The notes beneath the pieces are model-generated. The model was not told where the DNA came from and ran no database searches. It saw only the letters and a program-made list of their open reading frames with translations. Positions 56,688 to 64,000 of a stretch of DNA of 64,000 nucleotides are shown one piece after another. The stretch spans positions 244,093,803-244,157,802 of the forward strand of contig OV884059.1 of NCBI GenBank assembly GCA_930367215.1, given 5' to 3'. Position numbers and translations under genes: made by a program. The stretch's first letter is position 1. Each line of letters begins with the position of its first letter. Source of the DNA: Pollenia angustigena. Taxonomy: Eukaryota; Arthropoda; Insecta; Diptera; Polleniidae.

Positions 56688-56971
56688 TCCTAAAATGGCT
56701 GGTTGTATTCAATTGGACTTGTTTTATTATGCTCTACAAGCAAAATAAAATATACCTTTCTTTTTAAATGCTAAAATTTAGTTTTCTAACCAAAATTTAG
56801 CTCACTATTTTTTAGGCATTGGCAGACCAAATTACAAAGTCCAAGTCAATTAGGTTTACATCCTGGGACCGAACTAGTTTTATTTCAATGATAAATGTAT
56901 GCAAAACGTCACATTGTGCCAAATCGTAAAAATACGAATGTCCACCGGTGGAGCTCGTGGGGCTCAAAGTG
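56369..56971. mobile_element. piggyBac-like MITE with TTAA sites (603 bp)
   Basis: Ends CACTTTGAGCCCCACG are perfect 16-bp inverted copies, flanked by TTAA at 56365-56368 and 56972-56975. CACCGGTGGA occurs near each end as a subterminal motif. The ORF at 56373-56657 shows no transposase similarity. Confidence 0.9.
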
Positions 56972-57200
56972 TTAAGTGCACCGTTCTTTAAATAATCCCA
57001 AAAGGGGTTTGACTTATATAAAAGTGAGACTAAAATTAATTTCAAACTGTGTTTGATTGAAGAATTTCTATGTTGGCTTGAATCCCGAATTCGCACTTGA
57101 AATAATCGGAGAGTAAAGTTTTTCTTCTAACCTAAACACTAACAACAGAGAACCAGATGTAGAGAGAATATAATTATTTACTTACCTGCTTACACATATG

Positions 57201-58004
57201 GGGGATTTCATGTCAAGTGACCCAATTTTGAAATCGATGTCTTCCGATGTGGATGAAACCAAATGAACCAAGGTAAGTCCTATTGGATAGTAGTTTAGAC
57301 ACAAACAACAACAAGATCGGTAAAAAAGTTTCTGAGTTAGAAGGGGTCAAAGTTTGACATTTTGACCATACAGATGTTCTTTCTCATCCATGTAACTTAT
57401 TACCTATTGGTGTTAGCAAAATTTGTCCCAAGTAGCTTTAATAGCTATTTGAACAATCTTTTAAGGTAGTTTTCGTCGCTTTTTGGTGTGCGAGCGGCTT
57501 ATGTATAAACAAATAATTTCTTACTCTAGACGAGGCTTTTTGAATTTTTAGCATATGCACTATTTTGAATTTTTTCCTCAAAAATAAAACATATGTGAAA
57601 CTAGACAAATTAACCTTTCCGACGGTATGTAACATACCCAACTATCATTTCATACCTTCGATACTGCGATGCCCACAAAAAAATCATTTTTTTCTATAGA
57701 AATGTTGACAAATAATTCTTTTTTTATTTATTTGTAATAATAATTAAATTATTAGATAATAATAATAAAAAAAAGACAAATAATTTAATAAAATTTAATC
57801 TTAATCACATTTGATCCTTTTATATCCTATTTTTTTACATTTAATTTGTTGTAGCTGATGAAGTGTTCCAGTTTGCAAATTTGCAAATACCCAGTCTTTC
57901 ATCCTCCCTATTTATTGTTCTTATTTTTAGCTGTTTTTGCCAAGTTTTACATTTAATTCGGAGGACATCGATTTTAAAATTGGGTCACTTGTCATGAAAT
58001 CCCC
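57201..58004. mobile_element. TIR element with about 47-bp inverted ends (804 bp)
   Basis: Ends GGGGATTTCATGTCAAGTGA and (reverse complement) GGGGATTTCATGACAAGTGA, continuing CCCAATTTT and ATCGATGTC. Target duplication not identified. No ORF with similarity. Confidence 0.82.
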
Positions 58005-58487
58005 TCATTTGCTGTATTCCCCTTTATTAATAGAAGCACACAAATGAAATCCACCTGCGACATCGCCATCATGGTTTTCGTAATCATTCTACTTTGAAAA
58101 TTTGATGTATTTAACTAAACAATTTTAACAAGTAGAATTCTGAAGTTTTTGCTTCTTATTTAAAACATGAAAATAATGTATGTTTTTCTTCTTTTAGTGT
58201 TGTTATTTCCAAATCCTTTTTATCTTCATTTGTAGTGTTGTTGCTGTTTCTACAACAATTTTTTTAAGTGCACACGTATGCACGCATATATAATGCAATT
58301 TTGGACTGTTATATTACTGTTATATTACTTTTGGTATTATTCGTACTTAAAATTTCAAGTACGACTCGTACCAAAGTAAGTGGAAAAAATTAATATTTTG
58401 TACGAGGTCTTATTTCTACGTATGTAAGCAAAACTAACTTAGTCGACTTCTGTATGAAAACATTTTTTTATAAATATTTTGAAATGC

Positions 58488-59926
58488 TAATTTCAAAAGA
58501 TTTTGTTATTCGTGCTTAATTCCCAGTTTTTATTCTTGATAAAAACACTTGAAATTTATTGTTGATGGGATAAGCTATTCCTATGCATTTCACTGGTTGC
58601 TTAGGCCAGATCATCAGGAAACTTCATCCATAAAGATTTTAGACAAACTAAAGATATTAAACCAAATAAAACTGTTAAACGTATAAGACTTATAGCAACA
58701 GTTTTACTTGTAACAATATCAAAGCTTGAACAAAATACATCAACAATAAAAAAGTGGGTTTATCTCATCTTACACTCCCCACTACAATCAGTTGAAATTC
58801 TCTCAACATTAATTGTAGTTGTAAGTAGGTTAAGAAAAACAAAATAAAAAACAAACAACAACTTACAAAAGATGTTGTCAATTAAGTGTTTTTTTAGGCC
58901 GTGCACTTGCCTGTTTATTATCAAAAAGTAATTTCAATTTTTGGGAATACAAAATTTTAATTTCAAAAGATTTTGTTATTCGTGCTTAATTCCCAGTTTT
59001 TATTCTTGATAAAAACACTTGAAATTTATTGTTGATGGGATAAGCTATTCCTATGCATTTCACTGGTTGCTTAGGCCAGATCATCAGGAAACTTCATCCA
59101 TAAAGATTTTAGACAAACTAAAGATATTAAACCAAATAAAACTGTTAAACGTATAAGACTTATAGCAACAGTTTTACTTGTAACAATATCAAAGCTTGAA
59201 CAAAATACATCAACAATAAAAAAGTGGGTTTATCTCATCTTACACTCCCCACTACAATCAGTTGAAATTCTCTCAACATTAATTGTAGTTGTAAGTAGGT
59301 TAAGAAAAACAAAATAAAAAACAAACAACAACTTACAAAAGATGTTGTCAATTAAGTGTTTTTTTAGGCCGTGCACTTGCCTGTTTATTATCAAAAAGTA
59401 ATTTCAATTTTTGGGAATACAAAATTTTAATTTCAAAAGATTTTGTTATTCGTGCTTAATTCCCAGTTTTTATTCTTGATAAAAACACTTGAAATTTATT
59501 GTTGATGGGATAAGCTATTCCTATGCATTTCACTGGTTGCTTAGGCCAGATCATCAGGAAACTTCATCCATAAAGATTTTAGACAAACTAAAGATATTAA
59601 ACCAAATAAAACTGTTAAACGTATAAGACTTATAGCAACAGTTTTACTTGTAACAATATCAAAGCTTGAACAAAATACATCAACAATAAAAAAGTGGGTT
59701 TATCTCATCTTACACTCCCCACTACAATCAGTTGAAATTCTCTCAACATTAATTGTAGTTGTAAGTAGGTTAAGAAAAACAAAATAAAAAACAAACAACA
59801 ACTTACAAAAGATGTTGTCAATTAAGTGTTTTTTTAGGCCGTGCACTTGCCTGTTTATTATCAAAAAGTAATTTCAATTTTTGGGAATACAAAATTTTAA
59901 TTTCAAAAGATTTTGTTATTCGTGCT
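58488..59926 (+). repeat. Perfect tandem array, 3 x 470 bp
   Basis: TTTTGTTATTCGTGC starts at 58501, 58971, 59441 and 59911, so the period is exactly 470 bp three times. By eye the three units are identical, unlike the older array at 4168. The array ends 16 bp into a fourth unit. No ORF. Identical units mean very recent amplification, gene conversion or assembly duplication. Confidence 0.95.
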
Positions 59927-61344
59927 ATTAGAAATAGATCAATTTCTTACAGAAAACACAAAAAATCTATGAAAATTAGTTATATTTTACAAGTAAGTTA
60001 GTTCGACGATTTTTTTAAAATCTTGACGATTTTCTTCTTATATTACCTGGTAACTATGGGTGTGCGTTTGTAAGAAGTTGACAAGTGAGACAGTATGTTA
60101 AATGGCAACTGCACTTACAGAGATAAGAAAACAGAATATTTTTTTTCCTTTACGTTTTTAAAACTGAAATGGAAACTAATTGAACCAACAAAGACACCAA
60201 ACAAGTCATGCTCCATGTACGAGATATTAAGGATACCAATACAAAGAAAACAAATACCCTAGACAACCACGTTATTCTACAAGTGTTGTAGACTACACTA
60301 ACAAGGGTTAAAAAAAGCAACAGCAGAAAACAAAAAACTGTTTATGAAAATTTCAGTTTAAGTAAAGTAAAAAATATGATTTCTTCTGTTGTCTGAATTT
60401 CAGTGGTAAGAAAATATTGCGCCGTTGCATGAGCAGAAACAAACGTAAAAATGTAACTAAAAAAACTCCCAAGCTACGCTCCCCGCTACATGAATAGGGC
60501 CCCCATTTGTACTTTGGACAATTGCAATCATCTCCGATATTTGCGAAAAATTATCGGTTTCTTGTTTTGTGTTTTAAAGGTGGAATAGTCCCGTTATCAT
60601 TTTTTTTATATTTAGTTTTGTGATTGGCCAAAATTGTCCTTATGTTTTGCTGCACTCTATTAGAACAACCCGCAATAACTTAAGTCTTCTTAAGCCAGTG
60701 AACAAGTGCAATAGAAAAAAGATTTTTTTTAATTCTTATATTGTGTATCATTTTTTTTAATGCAAATTGAGTTATTTTAATTAAAATTTTTTTGAAATGG
60801 GTCGAAGAGAAACCTTAACAGAAGCTGAAAAAATTAAAATTAAGATTTATAAGAAGGGATACGACTTCCATGCAAATTCATGTTTTCTGTCGATAGTCTA
60901 AAAACAATGTCGACCAACTATCTTTCCGAATCATTAAATTTGCGATAAAATGGCATCGACTTGTTTTTGCATTTTGTTTTCATATTTTTGCATATATAGG
61001 TTTTTAATGCATATTTTTGCATATTTTGAGTGATTTTTTTTTTAAATTTCCATATTATAAAAAAAGTTCTTAAACAAATTTTTAAATACACAAAAAAACT
61101 CTAAAAAATTTTAATATTTACAAATAAATTCTTTTGGAGATTTGCTTTAAATACAAGATTTTCAAGATTTCGAGAAAAGGGGCTTCTATTTTAAAGCGAT
61201 GCAGCACCATACATGGTTAAGGCTTCCAATGGGCTTAGCATATTTTATCCAAAACTGTTACAAGTTACTTTCTTGGCAAATAGGTTAACCGCGTATGATG
61301 CTCTTATATGGGTCAAATGTATGACCAACCTCACTTTATTATTT
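59927..61344. other. Mostly no gene; short transposase remnant inside
   Basis: AT-rich DNA with ACAAGTG and GTTGTCTG-type phrases but no matched repeats. One short coding remnant at 60797-60901 is listed separately. Confidence 0.5.
60797..60901 (+). pseudogene. Possible Tc1/mariner-type transposase N-terminus (34 codons)
   Basis: The ORF reads MGRRETLTEAEKIKIKIY followed by KKGYDF. The opening resembles the helix-turn-helix start of Tc1-like transposases. It stops after 34 codons and no downstream domain is seen. Could be chance. Confidence 0.35.
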
Positions 61345-61545
61345 TTTGCGGAATTTCGGTTTTTTTTAGTAATTTCAATAAACTGAACCGTTTTTGAGTT
61401 TCCCGAATATACACAGTGCAACCTCCTACATTTTCGAAATAACGATACATCTTGAAAACAAGAGCTTACCTAAAATAACGGTTAGCACCACTGGATTCAG
61501 CGTGCCTCAAGTAGGTGAAAATTACATGTGCACGGCTTGTCTGTT
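61345..61545 (-). repeat. Solo arm of the foldback family
   Basis: Matches the right arm at 5381-5422 and 6878-7000: CTGAACCGTTTTTGAGTT, CGAATATACACAGTGCAACC, CTTGAAAACAAGAGCTTACC, CACTGGATTCAGCGTGCC, GGCTTGTCTG. The octamer GTGCAACC is present without any insertion. Confidence 0.8.
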
Positions 61546-61989
61546 TTTTTGCAACTTGCACAGTGTACTTATTGCTCAAAATTACAATATTAAAACTCTT
61601 TTTTAAGATTATTTTAAGATTATTTTTTAAAGGTTGCGAAAGAAAAAAAAATCATATCTTTAAACAAAACACCTCGTTCAATGTTTCGGGATTTTTAAAG
61701 AACAGTTTAGAGTATTATATAAAAAAAATCAGGCAAATAAAAAAATAAGTTTTTGACTTAGTCCGTTTTTTAAATTTAATATTTTGCAGATATTAAAAAA
61801 AAATTTTTTTTTTTTAATATATTAAAATCATCTTCGTATGTAGAGTAGTTTTCGAGATATTGAAGAAATAAAATCAACACATTCGGCTAATTCGGCGAAA
61901 TTATGACATTTTGAATACGACATCATTTCAAAAAAAAAAAAAAAAAATTATTATTATAATATTTTTTTTTCGTTCATATATTTACATAT
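61546..61989. other. No gene seen
   Basis: AT-rich spacer with A- and T-tracts; no motif. Confidence 0.5.
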
Positions 61990-62042
61990 TGTTACGTTTT
62001 ATCCTTAATAAACGCGTTTACTCCATTTATAATAAACCGTTA
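61990..62042 (-). repeat. Fragment of the gypsy LTR
   Basis: TGTTACGTTTTATCCTTAAT and following sequence to AATAAACCGTT match the first 53 bp of the LTRs at 8720 and 13467, with a short internal loss after CGCGTTT. Truncated where the LOA-like element begins. Confidence 0.85.
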
Positions 62043-62144
62043 GGTTAGGTAAGAGTGGCCGGTCACAAAGACCCCGCGTAGTCCAAATAGGTCCCTAGCG
62101 TTACCACGTTTTACGATAGTCCATAGAATAATTTTAGAAAAAGG

Positions 62145-62690
62145 TCATTCCGATGTAATGGTACTCAGAGTACCCCACACTCTCTTGGCGAATGCCAGGA
62201 GTCTCATTAACCCAATTCCGGAGACCTCCCCGAGACTTTGGAAGTAATGATCTCCCATACAATTCGCCCTGGAGCGCACGAGTGCCGGACAGTACCAGAG
62301 TAAATTCTCCACTGTCTCCTTTTCCCCTGGTACCCCACAGAATCTACAATTGGCACTATTCAACCGCCCCGCCCTCTGTGCGTATACCGCAGTCCAACAA
62401 TGACCCGTCAAAAAACCTACCAGAAGTCTACAGTCCCTTCTCGATAGCGACAGAAGAATTTTTGTCGACTCCGGATCATAGCATCCCCACATTACCCGTT
62501 ACACGTTCTGGTGTTTTCCAAATCGCCTCTGATCTCCTCCGTATAGCAGAGTTCGTATCTCTCCTTATATTCTGAATTGGAGCCGAAATGGCCATCACCC
62601 TTTCGTATGGTAAATGGACCCCCCGTTTCGCCAATTCGTCCGCCTCCTCGTTGCCTTCTATGCCCTGGTGGCCGAGAGAATAGTCGGCCC
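62145..62690 (-). pseudogene. LOA-like RNase H and C-terminal zinc-finger region
   Basis: Just after the deletion point the minus strand reads LGHQGIEGNEEADELAKRG, the final RNase H block with its catalytic D-E-A context, then VHLPYERVM and RTKK-like sequence. The frame 62492-62145 continues LLSLSRRDCRLLVGFLTGHC, NCRFCGVPGEKETVENLLWY and CPALVRSR, a C-x2-C-x-H-x-C type C-terminal finger. One shift separates the two parts near 62490. Confidence 0.85.
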
Positions 62691-63230
62691 CATGTTGCCC
62701 TTGACCTGATAGTCCAAAATTCTCTCCAACGTTTTCAGCAGGAATGATGTGAGACTAATGGGTCTGAAATCTTTCGGGTACATATGATTGCTTTTACCCA
62801 CTTTTGGTAGAAACACAATCCTAGATATCCTCCAAGATTTAGGCACATAGCTCATTCTCAGACATCCCTTAAAGATTTCCACAAGCCATGGTACTATCCG
62901 TTGTCTGCCCCGCTGTAGTTATGCCGGGATGATTCCGTCAAGACCAGGCGACTTGTACGGCTGGAAGGAGTCGATGGCCCATTGTACCCCCTCATAGGAG
63001 ATAATACCGTCATCCCCCTTCGCCATAAAATAAGTATCATCAATTGGAGTAGGAACATCAGAACAGCCCGGAAAGTGTGTATCAACGAGTACCTCCAGCG
63101 TTTCCGCACTGCACCTTGTCCATTCTCCGTTTTCCCTACAAAATGTACTTGGCATAACCGGACTGCTCACTAGCATCCTCCGCAGTCTTGCCGTTTCGGT
63201 TGTCTTCTCTATATTATCACAGAAGCTTTT
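62658..63230 (-). pseudogene. LOA-like RT N-terminal part
   Basis: Same frame as the endonuclease: FCRENGEWTRCSAETLEVL, SFQPYKSPGLDGIIPA (RT entry motif), a nonsense TAA at 62919-62921, then SYVPKSWRISRIVFLPKVG, YPKDFRPISLTSFLLKTLER and ILDYQVKGN. The frame then runs into deleted sequence (GPTILSATRA). The palm with the catalytic aspartates is missing. Confidence 0.88.
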
Positions 63231-63833
63231 TCACGAAGTTCGTTTGGCCTTTCGCACGTCGCGCTTATACACCCTAAGAGCGTCTCTATACTCCCCCCAG
63301 CATTCAGACCGGTCGACGATTTTCGCCAGGTTGAATAGCTCACGGAGCTCGCGTCTTTCACAGTCCAGCTGTCTATTCCACCAAGGTGGTCCGGACTTAC
63401 GCCCAGCTCGTGTCGGAGGACAGGACTTCTCATAGGATCCAATGACGCCCGATGCCAACGTGTCTATATCAGAATTTATGTCCCCTGAACTAACCAGTGT
63501 TCCCGAGTGCCCAAGGTCCCTATTGAGAAGTGAAGAGTATTTGGCCCAATTTGTATTCCTTGGGTTCCTAAACACTGTTTCGTCAGGTATAGTGTAATCT
63601 AACAAAAGGGATATATAGGAATGATCAGAGAAGGATGGCTGCGTTAGCACCTTCCAATCCTCTATCACTGCTTTATAATCCGTATAAAGCGTCACATCAA
63701 GCACATTTTCCGAAGTGGAAGCCTTATACGTCGGGACCTCACCTCGATTCGCAATTTGTATATTGTTCTGTAATATAAAAGCAGTAAGATCCTCGCCTCT
63801 ATTGTTGATGTCCTTACTGTTGTACTGTATCAA
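63231..63833 (-). pseudogene. LOA-like endonuclease C-terminal domain
   Basis: A 200-residue frame with DINNRGEDLTAFILQNN, PTYKASTSENVLDVTLY and the SDHSYI catalytic motif (SDH) near residue 70, then GPPWWNRQLDCERRELRELF, the linker toward RT seen in LOA/I elements. N-terminal endonuclease motifs are cut off at 63833. It ends at TGA 63231-63233, and the same frame reads on, so this is a nonsense change. Confidence 0.88.
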
Positions 63834-64000
63834 ATTTAACTTTAATATTTGTAAAATATTTAAATCTAGTTTTATTTTGAATTTATGTTTTTTAATTTTT
63901 ATAAATAAAATATCTTAGAATTATACATACATAAGTGAAGTTTATTTTAAAAATGTCGGGTGCAAACGCAATAATTCATTTTGAAAAGTGAATTGGCAAC

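Larger units (their letters stand above)
62043..63833 (-). mobile_element. LOA-like non-LTR retrotransposon, truncated and internally deleted
   Basis: From 63833 down: endonuclease C-part, linker, RT fingers, then a deletion into RNase H, a CCHC-like C-terminal zinc-finger region and a 3' UTR ending in (AGGTT/CCTAA) repeats at 62040-62052. A C-terminal RNase H and the block LLSLSRRDCRLLVGFLTGH suggest the I/LOA group (Bilbo, Loa, Lian). 5' truncation inside the endonuclease is typical for LINE copies. Inactive. Confidence 0.85.

Noticed and set aside
58488..59926. 470-bp array considered as rDNA or histone-type gene repeat
   Set aside because: No ORF, no rRNA or histone sequence; it matches dispersed copies in the window.

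Overview
The window looks like non-coding euchromatic or intergenic DNA of a higher fly (Brachycera, possibly a calyptrate such as a blowfly, stable fly or house fly). It is very AT-rich. It carries a fly-typical noncoding repeat (30345-30760) and dipteran-style LOA, Penelope-like and Ty3/gypsy elements, plus a dense load of short terminal-inverted-repeat (TIR) elements. I found no exon of a host gene and no host tRNA, rRNA or snRNA gene. Every protein similarity I can support belongs to a transposable element, and almost all are broken. The species assignment is inference.

Layout. 1-8200: a truncated non-LTR reverse transcriptase, a TIR element with TAA duplications, a large foldback element (3299-7034) with a tandem satellite-like core and a hAT-like insertion, and a TA-flanked MITE. 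8208-13944: a TIR element split by a nearly complete Ty3/gypsy LTR retrotransposon on the minus strand (8720-13902). The retrotransposon has matched LTRs, a tRNA-Leu-type primer site, a polypurine tract, a small SAP-domain ORF, gag, a canonical -1 frameshift signal and pol, but pol has lost its integrase core and carries two frameshifts. 13945-19660: mostly empty, with a decayed non-LTR element at 16910-18771. 19660-25621: a Penelope-like element (PLE) interrupted by a MITE (itself interrupted by a non-LTR 3' end) and by a TTAA-flanked piggyBac-like element. 25700-38216: many MITEs and foldbacks, three hAT-like elements with perfect 8-bp duplications (33048, 36575, 37688), and a 197-bp PLE-derived palindrome with a hammerhead-like core and a 17-bp duplication. 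38217-53643: a TIR element with an unassigned ORF (41220-42478), a tRNA-related SINE-like sequence, PIF/Harbinger-like elements, a three-member family of TA-flanked MITEs, a mariner transposase remnant and another hAT-like MITE. 53644-64000: a piggyBac-like MITE, a perfect 3 x 470-bp tandem array, a stray gypsy LTR fragment and a truncated LOA-like non-LTR element.

How the parts relate. The window records nested insertion. Target-site duplications and copy-to-copy comparison give the order of events in several nests: foldback then hAT; PLE then MITE then non-LTR tail; PLE then piggyBac-like element; hAT then TA-flanked MITE. No element here has a complete machinery. The gypsy copy lacks integrase, the PLE and LOA genes are interrupted, and the DNA elements have no intact transposase, so any mobility would depend on proteins encoded elsewhere.
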